Origin: JBGAPI01 sp044221335
Lineage (GTDB): Bacteria; Pseudomonadota; Gammaproteobacteria; Xanthomonadales; Ahniellaceae
Length of the DNA stretch: 47,391 nt
NCBI GenBank assembly: GCA_044221335.1
Contig: JBGAPI010000041.1
Span: forward strand, 1 to 47,391
Direction: 5' to 3'
In this document: one piece after another, positions 1 to 7,805 of the stretch
Position numbering within the stretch: position 1 is the first letter of the stretch
Layout of the letters: each line of letters opens with the position of its first letter
Translations under genes and position numbers: made by a program
Notes under the pieces: model-generated
What the model saw: only the letters and a program-made list of their open reading frames with translations
Databases searched by the model: none
Told to the model about the DNA's origin: nothing

Positions 1-44
1 ACATGCTTCGCCAGATCAACCGCTACGGTCGTAATCTTGTCCAC
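1..44 (-). CDS. IS110-family transposase, N-terminal end only (cut by window edge)
   Basis: Read on the minus strand from a GTG at 44, the frame gives MDKITTVAVDLAKHV and runs off the left edge. This is the typical opening of IS110-family transposases, where the Asp in VAVDLAK is the first acidic residue of the RuvC-like DEDD catalytic domain. Only 15 residues are visible, so the call rests on that motif alone and intactness cannot be judged. The frame also stays open upstream of the GTG (EEGES), so the true start is uncertain. The end of the element must lie between about 45 and 140, before the tandem array; no terminal repeat could be identified. Confidence 0.6.
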   Translation of the reverse strand, partial: MDKITTVAVDLAKH

Positions 45-140
45 GGACTCGCCCTCCTCGCTCCCGATTGGTGAGTACATCTCACCACTGGCACCTCGAT
101 GCCTGGGTCAACACGAGGGGGGCGAGTCCACCCGATTACC

Positions 141-370
141 TGCTCCAGCGAAGCGCTGGGCATTGGCGCGCGGTGCGCGCCCTACGTGCTCCGTCGAAGC
201 GCCGGGCATTGGCGCGCGGTGCGCGCCCTACGTGCTCCGTCGAAGCGCTGGGCATTGGCGCGCGGTGCGCGCCCTACGTGTTCCAGCTAAGCGCGGGGCA
301 TTGGCGCGCGGTGCGCGCCCTACGTGCTCCAGCGAAGCGCGGGGCAATGGCGCGCAGTGCGCGCCCTACT
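141..370. repeat. Five tandem 46-bp repeats with a hairpin core
   Basis: Units start at 141, 187, 233, 279 and 325, each 46 bp, differing at only a few positions. Every unit carries a perfect 7-bp inverted repeat around a 3-nt loop (GGCGCGC GGT GCGCGCC; the last unit has AGT as loop) followed by CTACG. The right-hand unit overlaps the TAG stop codon of the neighbouring minus-strand gene (366-368). Open frames across the array encode only low-complexity Arg/Ala/Cys repeats and are not believable genes. Confidence 0.9.
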
Positions 371-1145
371 GGAATCGGAACTCGAACGCGACGGCGTTCT
401 TGCCCGGATCGACCACTTCGAAATGCACCGGCGCGACCGCACCCGGGGCGAAGCCGCGGGCCAGCGCGGTGGCGTCGCTGACGTAGACCGACGGCGGGAA
501 GCGGCGCATCGCGACCTTGTTCTCGTTCGGGTCGGACAGCGTGATCTCGATGGTCGGGAAGGGCTGCGCGAACGGCGCGTCGTTGGACAGCGTCGCGGCG
601 ATCACCAGCGCGTCCTTCACGCTCGGGTGCGGGCGCACGTCGCGGTCGACGAGACTGATGCGGTCGCGATCGGCGACCAGCGGCAGGGTGCAGCTGGCGT
701 AGCCGCAGAAGTCCTCGGCCCAGGGGCGCAGCCGGTCGTCGCGAATGATGCGCTCGCGTTCGGCATAGGCCAGCTGCGCCACCAGGCCCAGCGCCAGCAC
801 CAGGCTGCCGACGACGAAGCCCCAGCTCGACGGCCGCTCGACGGTGCGCCGCCGGGCGAACTGCGGCACGGGCCGCGGGCCGCCGGATTTCGGCTCCGGA
901 GCCACGAAAAGATCGGCCTGCGCGCTCTTCGGCCGGAGCGCCGGGATCTGCAGCTGCGGCGCGACCAGGTTGACCGGATGCACCGAGAGCGTGGTCACGG
1001 TCTCGTCCGGCAGCGCATCGGCCAGCGCCGCCAGCGCGTCGAATTCGTGCGCGCAGGTGCCGCAGCGCACGCGGGCGCGGGCGCTGGCGAGGGTCGCCGC
1101 GTCGACCTTGTAGATGGTCAGGCACTCGGGGCATTGCGTGTACAT
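366..1145 (-). CDS. Zinc-ribbon and DUF3426 domain membrane protein
   Basis: 259 residues. The N-terminus has a zinc ribbon of the MJ0042 type, with CPEC at residues 5-8 and CGTC at 28-31. A Pro/Lys-rich linker follows, then one membrane segment at about 107-128 and a C-terminal DUF3426 domain of about 130 residues. In this family the domain is predicted to be extracytoplasmic and its function is unknown; related proteobacterial genes often stand near prmA and fis. Here that downstream context is replaced by the tandem repeats and an IS110 end. The start is ATG at 1145. A TAGAAT box lies 6 nt upstream, so the mRNA may have almost no leader. Confidence 0.85.
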   Translation of the reverse strand: MYTQCPECLTIYKVDAATLASARARVRCGTCAHEFDALAALADALPDETVTTLSVHPVNLVAPQLQIPALRPKSAQADLFVAPEPKSGGPRPVPQFARRRTVERPSSWGFVVGSLVLALGLVAQLAYAERERIIRDDRLRPWAEDFCGYASCTLPLVADRDRISLVDRDVRPHPSVKDALVIAATLSNDAPFAQPFPTIEITLSDPNENKVAMRRFPPSVYVSDATALARGFAPGAVAPVHFEVVDPGKNAVAFEFRFQ

Positions 1146-1151
1146 GCGGCA

Positions 1152-1157
1152 ATTCTA
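1152..1157 (-). promoter_or_regulatory. -10-like box TAGAAT, 6 nt before the DUF3426 start
   Basis: Minus-strand TAGAAT matches the sigma70 -10 consensus at 5 of 6 positions and ends 6 nt before the ATG. Transcription would then begin at or next to the start codon, as in leaderless mRNAs. No convincing -35 is visible. The same arrangement recurs at several other genes in this window. Confidence 0.4.
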
Positions 1158-1355
1158 GCCGTCGCGGCGGCGGGTTCGACGGCGAGTCGTCGACTGCCCG
1201 CGGACGGCCTCCCGCCATCGGGCCCCGCGTCGCCTCGCGACGGCGTCCATGGGCCGCCCCGCCGAAGGGCGCGCCCTGCGCGCCCTTGCCTCGAGGCCGG
1301 CAGTCGAGGCGATGGCGAGGAGCCTCGTCGCGGTCAAATCGGCGAAGATCGACGG

Positions 1356-1796
1356 ATGCGCCTCCGACCCGCCCATCCCGCCGATCTCGACGCCCTCGTC
1401 GCCCTCGAACAGGCGACCTTCGACACCGACCGCGTCCCGCGCCGCCAATGGCGCCGGCATCTCGCCAGTTCCAGCGCGCGGGTGCTCGTCGCGACCGAGC
1501 GCGGCGCCCTGCTCGGCGCCGCGCTGCTGTTCTTCCGTCGCGGCGGCCGGGTCGCGCGGCTGTACTCGATCGCGATCGCCGCGTCCGCCCGCGGCCGGGG
1601 TCTGGGGCGCCGCCTGCTCGATGCCGGCGAACGCGCTGCCCGCACCGGTGGCGCGACCGCGCTGCGCCTCGAGGTGCGGCAGGACAACCGCGGCGCGATC
1701 GCGCTGTACGAATCCCAGGGATATTCGCGGATCGGCGAAAAAGTCGGCTACTACGAAGACGGGGCCTCGGCCTGGCGCTACGAAAAGCGCCTGTAG
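1356..1796 (+). CDS. GNAT family N-acetyltransferase, RimI-like
   Basis: 146 residues from ATG at 1356 (MRLRPAHPADLDAL). It shows the GNAT fold signature: a central beta strand (ARLYSIAIAASARG), the acetyl-CoA pyrophosphate loop GRGLGRRLL, and the C-terminal motif (NRGAIALYESQGY). The latter resembles ribosomal-protein alanine acetyltransferases, but a single small GNAT domain does not define the substrate. The frame is open far upstream, but similarity to GNAT proteins begins at this Met. The TAG stop is followed at once by an imperfect hairpin (GGCAGCC CT GGTTGCC). It is divergent from the DUF3426 gene; nothing recognisable was seen in the 210 bp between them. Confidence 0.8.
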   Translation: MRLRPAHPADLDALVALEQATFDTDRVPRRQWRRHLASSSARVLVATERGALLGAALLFFRRGGRVARLYSIAIAASARGRGLGRRLLDAGERAARTGGATALRLEVRQDNRGAIALYESQGYSRIGEKVGYYEDGASAWRYEKRL

Positions 1797-1875
1797 GGCA
1801 GCCCTGGTTGCCGACGCGGGGGGCGCCGGGCGGCACGACGGATCGCGACGCCGAGGCGAGGGCGGGCGCTGCGAC

Positions 1876-2601
1876 CTAGGTCGGCGAATGCACCTGCGAC
1901 AGCATCGAATGCACCTCGCCGGTCATCACCGCGAGGTAGGCGGCGAGTCCCAGATAGGCGGCGCCGTACTTGAATTTCACCTCGCCCGGCTGGTCGTAGT
2001 AGCCGGGGGGCATCTGCTCGCGCCAGGTGCCCTTCCACGCCGAGATCACTCCCGGCAGCGCCATCAGCGCGATCAGGATCAGCATCGGACTCGGGCGCAG
2101 CAGGAACAGCACGACCAGCAGCGGTGCGCCGATCAGCCAGATCCGCGGCGACAGGATCGACACCACCCGACCGCCGTCGAGCGGGTGGATCGGCAGCAGG
2201 TTCCACAGGTTGATCATGAACCCGGAGTACGACAGGGCGAGCAGCAGGCCGCTGTCGGTATTGCGCGCGGCGAGGTAGCAGGCGAGCGCGCCGATCGTGC
2301 CGGCGACCGGCCCGGCCAGCGCGATCTTCGCCTCGACCCGGGCGTCCATCGGCGTATCCTTCAGCTCGACCCAGGCGCCGACGAAGGGGATGAAGGTCGG
2401 CAGGCCGACGTCGAGGCCGGCGCGGCGGGCGGCGAAGAAATGCCCCATCTCGTGGACGAAGATCAGCAGCACGAAGCCGACGGCGTAGCGCCAGCCGAAG
2501 ATCCACGCGTAGATGAACACCGTGATGATCATCGTCCCGCCGGTCTTCAGCAGCGGCCCGAACTTGGCGAACTTGAACAGCGCGAATAACAGCTTCAGCA
2601 T
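1876..2601 (-). CDS. Site-2-protease-like M50 family membrane metalloprotease
   Basis: 241 residues with several membrane segments. The zinc motif HEMGH is at residues 50-54 and the second metal site, in LPIHPLDGGR, supplies Asp142; together they define the M50 core for cleavage within the membrane. There is no PDZ domain, and the protein is shorter than RseP, so it belongs to the compact S2P group found in many bacteria. Its substrate cannot be read from the sequence. The start is ATG at 2601, 105 bp from the divergent lptM gene. It converges with the GNAT gene on its other side. Confidence 0.85.
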   Translation of the reverse strand: MLKLLFALFKFAKFGPLLKTGGTMIITVFIYAWIFGWRYAVGFVLLIFVHEMGHFFAARRAGLDVGLPTFIPFVGAWVELKDTPMDARVEAKIALAGPVAGTIGALACYLAARNTDSGLLLALSYSGFMINLWNLLPIHPLDGGRVVSILSPRIWLIGAPLLVVLFLLRPSPMLILIALMALPGVISAWKGTWREQMPPGYYDQPGEVKFKYGAAYLGLAAYLAVMTGEVHSMLSQVHSPT

Positions 2602-2673
2602 GACGGGCTCGACCGCGGAAAGCTCGGCACGCTAGCAAAACCGATCGCGATATTCGAGCACGGCGGCGCAGCG

Positions 2674-2679
2674 TAGAAT
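2674..2679 (+). promoter_or_regulatory. Candidate -10 box (TAGAAT) for lptM-dapF-DUF484
   Basis: TAGAAT (5 of 6) lies 27 nt before the GTG of lptM, in the only non-coding gap ahead of the lptM-dapF-DUF484 run. The -35 region is weak. Confidence 0.35.
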
Positions 2680-2706
2680 GCGTGATCGACCCTCGGGAAC
2701 GCCATC

Positions 2707-2889
2707 GTGACGCTGATCAAGCTCCTCGCCGCCGCTCGCCGCCCGGCCCTGTTGTTGCTGGCGCTGACCGCCCTTTCCGCCTGCGGCCAGAAGGGCGACC
2801 TGGTGCGGCCGACGCCGAAGTCCGGCATCGCCGTACAGGCGACCCCGGCCGGCCACCCCGCCAACGAGCGCGCGACGCCCGCTCCTTGA
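2707..2889 (+). CDS. lptM: LptM (YifL-type) small outer-membrane lipoprotein
   Basis: 60 residues beginning with GTG at 2707. The N-terminus is a lipoprotein signal: Lys/Arg-containing n-region, a Leu/Ala core, and the lipobox LSAC. After the acylated Cys comes GQKGDL, the conserved short motif of LptM/YifL (C-G-x-K-G-x-L). In E. coli LptM binds the LptDE translocon and helps its oxidative maturation. The rest of the mature protein is a low-complexity Pro/Ala tail. The gene ends 8 bp before dapF, an arrangement common in gammaproteobacteria, though lysA, which often lies between them, is absent here. Confidence 0.85.
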   Translation: MTLIKLLAAARRPALLLLALTALSACGQKGDLVRPTPKSGIAVQATPAGHPANERATPAP

Positions 2890-2897
2890 GCCCTCCG

Positions 2898-3734
2898 ATG
2901 GCGGGACTCGCTTTCTCCAAGATGCACGGGCTGGGCAACGACTTCGTGCTGCTCGACCTGCGCGGCGGTCGCCCGGAACCGGAGCGGGTGCTGGTGCAGG
3001 CGATGGCCGACCGCCACCGTGGCGTCGGTTTCGACCAGCTGATCACGATCGAGGACGCCGCGCGATCCGACTGCGCGTTCCGCTACCGGATCTGGAACCA
3101 GGACGGCTCCGCGGCCGAACAATGCGGCAACGGCGCCCGCTGCGTGGTCGCCTGGCTGGCGCGCGCCGGCGCGGTCGTCGGCCCCACGCTCGCGCTCGAG
3201 GCCCCGGGCGGCAAGCGGATCGACGCCGAACTCCTGGACGACGGCGAGGTCCGCCTCGCGATGGGCGAGCCGGATTTCGACCCGGACGCGGTCGGTTTCG
3301 CCGCGGCGGCCGACGCGCCGATGCATCAGGTCGACATCTACGAGGGCACGACCGAACTCGGCGTGGTGTCGATGGGAAATCCGCACGCGGTGATCGAGGT
3401 GCGCGACGTCGGCGGCGCCGTGGTCGAGAGGATCGGCCCGCGGATCGAGCGGCATCCGGCCTTCCGCAACGGCTGCAACGTCGGCTTCGTGCAGCGGGTC
3501 GACGCCACCCACCTGAAGCTGCGCGTCTGGGAACGCGGTGTCGGCGAGACCGAGGCCTGCGGCAGCGGCGCCTGCGCCGCGATGGCGGTGCTGCGCCGTC
3601 GCCGGCAGGTCGCCGAGACCGTCGCGGTCGACCTGCCCGGCGGCCGCCTGACGATCGCCTGGGCCGGCCCGGGCGCTCCGCTGTCGATGACCGGGCCGGC
3701 GACTTTCGTATACGACGGAGTGTGGGGACGATGA
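2898..3734 (+). CDS. dapF: Diaminopimelate epimerase
   Basis: 278 residues, the usual length. It converts LL-diaminopimelate to the meso form for lysine and peptidoglycan synthesis in the cytoplasm. The start ATG at 2898 gives MAGLAFSKMHGLGNDFVL, matching the conserved family opening. Both catalytic cysteines are present: one in QCGNGARC and the other in ETEACGSGACAAM, the two halves of the cofactor-independent two-base racemase. The stop overlaps the start of the DUF484 gene (ATGA at 3731-3734), which implies translational coupling. Confidence 0.97.
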   Translation: MAGLAFSKMHGLGNDFVLLDLRGGRPEPERVLVQAMADRHRGVGFDQLITIEDAARSDCAFRYRIWNQDGSAAEQCGNGARCVVAWLARAGAVVGPTLALEAPGGKRIDAELLDDGEVRLAMGEPDFDPDAVGFAAAADAPMHQVDIYEGTTELGVVSMGNPHAVIEVRDVGGAVVERIGPRIERHPAFRNGCNVGFVQRVDATHLKLRVWERGVGETEACGSGACAAMAVLRRRRQVAETVAVDLPGGRLTIAWAGPGAPLSMTGPATFVYDGVWGR

Positions 3735-4417
3735 CCGATGTGCAGCAGCGCCGCGACCTGACGCCGGCGGAAGTGGCGAGTTTCCTGCGCCGCAATCCCG
3801 ATTTCCTCAACGACTACCCGGACCTCGCGATGGCGCTCACGCTGCCGCGCGCGCTCGGACCGTCGACCTCGCTCGCCAGCTACCAGATGGAAGTGCTGCG
3901 CGACAAGAACCGCGCGCTCAACCGTCGCCTGCACGAGCTGGTCGCGATCGCCAACGAGAACGAGCAGCTGGTGGTCCGGGTGCACGCGCTGACGCTGTCG
4001 CTGATGCGGGCGCGCAGCGCCGCCGAGGCGCTGTCGCGGATCGTCGCGATGCTGAACGAGGACCTCCATTCCGACCTCGTGCGTGTCGTGCTCACCCGCC
4101 CGCTCTCGGAGCCGTTCGAGGCCGAGTGGTTCAGCCGGGTCGATTCCGGCGCCGCCGAACTGGCGCCGGTGCGCGAGCTGCTGGTACGCAGCGAGCCGGT
4201 CTGCGGGCGTCTCGAGCAGCACTCCAGCGCCTACCTGTTCGGCGAGCGCAGCGGCGACGTGCGCTCCGCGGTGGTGCTGCCGGTGGCGGGCTGGGGCCTG
4301 CTCGCGATCGGCAGCACCGACGCGAACCGCTTCCATCCCGGCATGGGCACGCTGTTCCTGAAGCTGATCATCGACGCGGTGTCGACGGCGCTGACCCGCT
4401 ACGGCAGCGCCGACTGA
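3731..4417 (+). CDS. DUF484 family (GAF-like) protein
   Basis: 228 residues. The N-terminal helices (LTPAEVASFLRRNPDFLNDYPDL) and the following coiled region plus GAF-like domain (about 95-225) are characteristic of DUF484. This family has no assigned biochemistry but is almost always encoded between dapF and xerC. The ATG at 3731 overlaps the dapF stop. In this genome the expected downstream neighbour, xerC, is about 5.5 kb away because the RiPP island lies between. Confidence 0.92.
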   Translation: MTDVQQRRDLTPAEVASFLRRNPDFLNDYPDLAMALTLPRALGPSTSLASYQMEVLRDKNRALNRRLHELVAIANENEQLVVRVHALTLSLMRARSAAEALSRIVAMLNEDLHSDLVRVVLTRPLSEPFEAEWFSRVDSGAAELAPVRELLVRSEPVCGRLEQHSSAYLFGERSGDVRSAVVLPVAGWGLLAIGSTDANRFHPGMGTLFLKLIIDAVSTALTRYGSAD

Positions 4418-4464
4418 ACGCGCCGCCGCGACTCCGCTGAGACGAGCGTCGCGCGCGTCCTCCG

Positions 4465-6207
4465 ATGGCGAGCCTGCTGCTCTGGCTGTCGTGGTCGGAT
4501 CCGATCGACGAGGTGCTGTGGCAGCGCCTTGCCGCCCGTGCGGCGGCGCGCTGCAGCCACGCCATCGTCGAGCGCTCCGGTCCGGGCTGGCGACTGCTGG
4601 CGCGCGTCGCCCAGCCGGACGCCCCGACCCCGCTGCTGGCCTTGCCATGCCCCGATGGCGGCAGCGACCTCCTGCTGCTCGATCGCGCCGAGGGCGCGGA
4701 CGATCGCATGCCGCGCACGGCGGACGACGACTGGAGCGACGCGCGCCTGTTCGACGGCACGCCCTCGGCGTCGATCCGGCTGGAGCCCGGCGCGCCGGCC
4801 GCGACCCTCTGCCGCGACCTGCTCGGCCAGCGCAGCCTGGTGTACGCGGCCATCCCCGGCGGTTTCCTGGCCGCATCCGGCGAGGACGTGCTGCTGGCGC
4901 ACCCGGCGGTCTCCGACGCGCGTGATCCGGACTTCCTCGCCGCGCTGCTGGCCAGCGTCGCACCGGCCCAGGACGCCACCGCGTTCCGCGCGATCCGGCG
5001 ACTGCAGCCGGGCGAGACGCTGCGCGTCGACGCGTCCTCCTGTCGCCGCCGGCGCCTGAGCCTCGCGCCCGACGCGAGCTGGCGCGGCCGCAGCGATGCC
5101 GAGCTGGCGACGCGCTACGCGGAGCTGCTGGCGGCGGCGACCGCGAACGCGCTGCGCGGCGCGCATCGGATCGGCCTGTCGCAGAGCGCCGGACTCGACT
5201 CCAGCGTTCTCGCGGTGCTCGCCGCGCCGCACGCGCTGTCCCTGGGCGCACCGCTGCTCTGCGTGACCCAGGGTCTTGCCGGCGACCCGGCGGTCGACGA
5301 GCGCGCCGCCGCCGCCGAACTCGCGCGCTCCCTCGGTGCCGAGGCGATCGGCCTGGTCGTCGACGAGCTCGTTCCGTTCGGCACCGAACCGCCGCGCCCG
5401 ATCTGCCCCGACACTCCGTGGCAATCGCCGTTCCGCGAGTGGAAGGAGGCCAGCTACGTCGCGTTCAAGGCGCGTGGCGTCGACCGGGTGCTCGGCGGCA
5501 ACTTCGGCGACCACCTGTTCGCCGGCGCCATCGACGCCGGCTGGGACGCGCTCCGACTCGGTCGCTGGCCGGCGCTGCGCGGCCTGCTCGGCGCCGCCCG
5601 GGCCGACGTCGGCATCGCGGGGCTGCGGCGGCGGCCGGAACTGCGCCGGATCGGCAGCCGCCTGCTCGGTCGCGACCGACGCCCGCCGACCCGTCTCGCG
5701 CTGCTGGCGGCGCCCTGGCGGTCGGCTGCCGAGGATCGCTGGCGCGCCGAACTCGACGTCTACGCCGCGTTCCCGCGTCCGCAGCAGGCCGCCCTGCTGC
5801 TCGATGCCTGGGCCGCGTTCGACAGCAGCGGCGAGGACTGGTACGCGCAGCGCCACGGCATCGACGCGCGCTCGCCCTACCGTGACCTTGCGCTGACCCG
5901 CTTCTGCCTGTCGATTCCCGCCGACCTCAGTCAGCGCGACGGCCAGTCCAAATGGCTGGCGCGGGCGGCGTTCGCCGACCGCCTGCCCGATGGGCTGCGC
6001 CTGCGCCCCAAGGGCTCCGACCTGACCGGATTCCAGGAGCGCGCGATGGCCCGACAGCGCGACCGGCTCGCGGACGACCGGCGTCGGGCGCAGGAGGAGA
6101 CGGCCGGACTGCTGGATCCGGTCGCCGTCGCCGGCCTCGATGCGGACGCGGCGGCATTGCTGGAATGGCAAGAGGTCGCCCTCGGCCGCTGGCTGCGACA
6201 GCGCTGA
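4465..6207 (+). CDS. Asparagine-synthetase-like lasso cyclase (macrolactam synthetase)
   Basis: 580 residues. Residues about 1-190 resemble the class II glutamine amidotransferase domain but lack the Cys2 nucleophile (MASLLL), as in lasso cyclases. About 210-530 is the asparagine synthetase domain: the ATP PP-loop reads SQSAGLDSS (239-247) and the second nucleotide motif GGNFGDHLF (344-352). The C-terminal SPYRDLALTRF and RPKGSDLTGF segments fit lasso C proteins better than AsnB. In that family the enzyme adenylates an Asp or Glu side chain of the core peptide and closes the ring on the new N-terminus. The gene starts 47 bp after DUF484 and is followed by a lasso-like precursor gene, which supports the call. 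A general AsnB role is unlikely without the catalytic Cys. Confidence 0.85.
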   Translation: MASLLLWLSWSDPIDEVLWQRLAARAAARCSHAIVERSGPGWRLLARVAQPDAPTPLLALPCPDGGSDLLLLDRAEGADDRMPRTADDDWSDARLFDGTPSASIRLEPGAPAATLCRDLLGQRSLVYAAIPGGFLAASGEDVLLAHPAVSDARDPDFLAALLASVAPAQDATAFRAIRRLQPGETLRVDASSCRRRRLSLAPDASWRGRSDAELATRYAELLAAATANALRGAHRIGLSQSAGLDSSVLAVLAAPHALSLGAPLLCVTQGLAGDPAVDERAAAAELARSLGAEAIGLVVDELVPFGTEPPRPICPDTPWQSPFREWKEASYVAFKARGVDRVLGGNFGDHLFAGAIDAGWDALRLGRWPALRGLLGAARADVGIAGLRRRPELRRIGSRLLGRDRRPPTRLALLAAPWRSAAEDRWRAELDVYAAFPRPQQAALLLDAWAAFDSSGEDWYAQRHGIDARSPYRDLALTRFCLSIPADLSQRDGQSKWLARAAFADRLPDGLRLRPKGSDLTGFQERAMARQRDRLADDRRRAQEETAGLLDPVAVAGLDADAAALLEWQEVALGRWLRQR

Positions 6208-6318
6208 AACGGCCCCTCGCGCGCAGGAAACTGCCGTCGGATCGACAACTTAGGTCACACTTGCTTGCCCCCTCCAGGGCCAGCGACTAGACTTCGGCGC
6301 GTTCACCAGGGGCCCTCC

Positions 6319-6480
6319 ATGTCGTCGACCACGGACCACACCGATCCGCCCAGTACCGATCAGCGCGCGTCCTACGAGCCGCCGCGGCTGACGCCGCTCG
6401 GCGATCTTCGCCAGCTGACCCTCGGCGGCTCGCCCGGTCGCGGCGACTCCGGCAGCCCGACCACCCAGCGCCTGCGCTGA
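6319..6480 (+). CDS. Putative lasso peptide precursor (leader plus 18-residue core)
   Basis: 53 residues from ATG at 6319, with AGGGG 6 nt upstream as ribosome site. The leader contains YEPPRLTPLGDLRQLT, matching the lasso recognition pattern Y-x-x-P-x-L-x-x-x-G. Thr34 stands at position -2 relative to Gly36, as in known lasso precursors. The predicted core is residues 36-53, GGSPGRGDSGSPTTQRLR. Gly1 and Asp8 could form an 8-residue macrolactam, leaving a 10-residue tail. Starting one residue later would give a 7-residue ring, which is less consistent with the Thr rule. The gene follows the cyclase on the same strand after 111 bp. Ring size and cleavage site are inferred from motif rules only. 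Confidence 0.75.
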   Translation: MSSTTDHTDPPSTDQRASYEPPRLTPLGDLRQLTLGGSPGRGDSGSPTTQRLR

Positions 6481-6506
6481 GCTCCGGTCGCCTTCCGGCG
6501 ACCGCA

Positions 6507-7721
6507 TTACTCCGATTCGCTCCATCGGCAGCGCACGTCCAGTTCGGCGTGCAGCGCGCCCCAGTGCGCCTCGACCACGACGTCGCTCGGCGACGTGTCA
6601 TCCCGCTCCGGCAGACCGATCAGCGGGCAGCGCCAGTTGCCGTCGCGCGAGTGCAGCGGATCGCTGTCGAGCACGCTGCCGTCCGGGAAGTGCAGGCGCA
6701 TGTGCAGCAGCAGAGCGGCCCGGTCATTGCCGCGCGCCAGCGGCAGCCGGATCTGCCGCCGTTCCTGCTCCGGCCAGTGGCGGTCCAGCGCGAGATCGAT
6801 CAGGGTCGTCGGCGCGGCGAGCCGCGGCCAGCCGCGCAGCTCGGCGTCACGCAGGTAGCGTCGCCGGACGTGCTGCCGGCAGTACTCGGCCACGGCGCCG
6901 AAATCGAATCCGTAGGCCGCCCGCCAGCGGTCGAGGCGCGCGCGATCGACCCGGTCCTGCGCGAGGTCGGACAGCGGCCGCTCCAGCAGCGAGGCCATTA
7001 CCTCGAGACGCCCGGGCAGCAGGCGCCCGCCGGGCTTCAGGAACCGCGAGGCGGCGTCCGGCAGGAAGCGCAGCACGCCCTCGCCGAGGGGATCGTTGCC
7101 GAGGATCTCCGAGACCAGCAGGTCGGCGCGCTCCGGCAGCTCCAGGCGGTGCGACCAGCCGCGCAGCAGGGTGATCCGGTCGGCCATGCCGTTGGTGGCG
7201 AACGCGGCGGCGGCGACCTCGGCGAATTCGGAGGCCTCGATCGCGTAGACCCGCGCCGCGCCGGCGCGGATCGCCGCCATCGCGAGCACGCCGCTGCCGC
7301 TGCCGAGGTCGACCACCACGTCGCCGGGCCGCACCGTCGCCGCGATCGCCGCCAGGAAGGCGTCGGTGCGCTCGCGGTCGTCGAGCAGCTCGAGGTGCAT
7401 GCCGAGTCCGCGGGTCGCTGGCGCCGCGCCGGTCGGGTCGGCAGCGCGGTCGTCGACCCTCCGGATCGCACCGGCGTCCCACAATTCGGCGATCCGCGCG
7501 CTCGCCTCGATCCAGCCCAGCCGGCCGCTCGCCGCGCTGCCGAGCCGGGCCAGCAGCGGACCGAAGCGCTGCGGCTCGGCCAGCGCGGCGAGCACCGCGA
7601 GGCCGTCGAGCGGCAGGCGACGCTGGCGTGCGCCGCGTCCGACGCACAGCGCCTCGCCGTCGATCCGGACCACCAGATCGTCGGCGAGGCGCAGCAGGGC
7701 ATCGGGATCGGGCAGCGGCAT
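6507..7721 (-). CDS. PRMT-like SAM methyltransferase with N-terminal RRE-like region
   Basis: 404 residues from ATG at 7721. The SAM-binding motif VVDLGSGSG is at 136-144. SEILGNDPLGE (204-214) aligns with the double-E loop of protein arginine methyltransferases: Glu205 and Glu214 are nine residues apart, as in PRMT1. The C-terminal part (about 245-404) is beta-rich, with a GNW segment where PRMTs carry THW. Residues about 10-90 (VVRIDGEALCVGR, LPLDGLAVLAALAEPQRF, WIEASARIAELWDAGAI) read like a PqqD/RRE-type winged helix; this part is inference from pattern. The gene converges on the precursor with 26 bp between stops, suggesting the precursor as substrate. Arginine is a plausible target because the core contains GRG and two further Arg residues. 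Confidence 0.7.
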   Translation of the reverse strand: MPLPDPDALLRLADDLVVRIDGEALCVGRGARQRRLPLDGLAVLAALAEPQRFGPLLARLGSAASGRLGWIEASARIAELWDAGAIRRVDDRAADPTGAAPATRGLGMHLELLDDRERTDAFLAAIAATVRPGDVVVDLGSGSGVLAMAAIRAGAARVYAIEASEFAEVAAAAFATNGMADRITLLRGWSHRLELPERADLLVSEILGNDPLGEGVLRFLPDAASRFLKPGGRLLPGRLEVMASLLERPLSDLAQDRVDRARLDRWRAAYGFDFGAVAEYCRQHVRRRYLRDAELRGWPRLAAPTTLIDLALDRHWPEQERRQIRLPLARGNDRAALLLHMRLHFPDGSVLDSDPLHSRDGNWRCPLIGLPERDDTSPSDVVVEAHWGALHAELDVRCRWSESE

Positions 7722-7793
7722 GCGCGGTGCGGAGGGCGGCGGGTCGACGGGTGAGTGTAGTCGCGCATCCGACGGCAACGGTCCGCACGCACC

Positions 7794-7799
7794 TACAAT
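7794..7799 (+). promoter_or_regulatory. -10-like box TACAAT, 6 nt before the kinase start
   Basis: TACAAT (5 of 6) in the 84-bp gap between the divergent methyltransferase and kinase genes, ending 6 nt before the ATG. Transcription would begin at the start codon. No clear -35 is seen. Confidence 0.45.
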
Positions 7800-7805
7800 C
7801 CGCCG

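Noticed and set aside
141..370. CRISPR array
   Set aside because: The 46-bp units are contiguous with no unique spacers, and no cas genes are near.
3338..5251. Long minus-strand frame across dapF, DUF484 and the cyclase
   Set aside because: The product is Arg/Ser/Pro-rich with no motif, while the plus-strand genes match known families.
4465..6207. Asparagine synthase AsnB of amino-acid metabolism
   Set aside because: The Cys2 nucleophile is missing, and the neighbouring precursor and tailoring genes indicate a lasso cyclase.
6250..6293. Promoter for the lasso precursor (TTGCTT ... TAGACT)
   Set aside because: The spacer is 21 bp, too long for a standard sigma70 promoter; the precursor may be read through from the cyclase.
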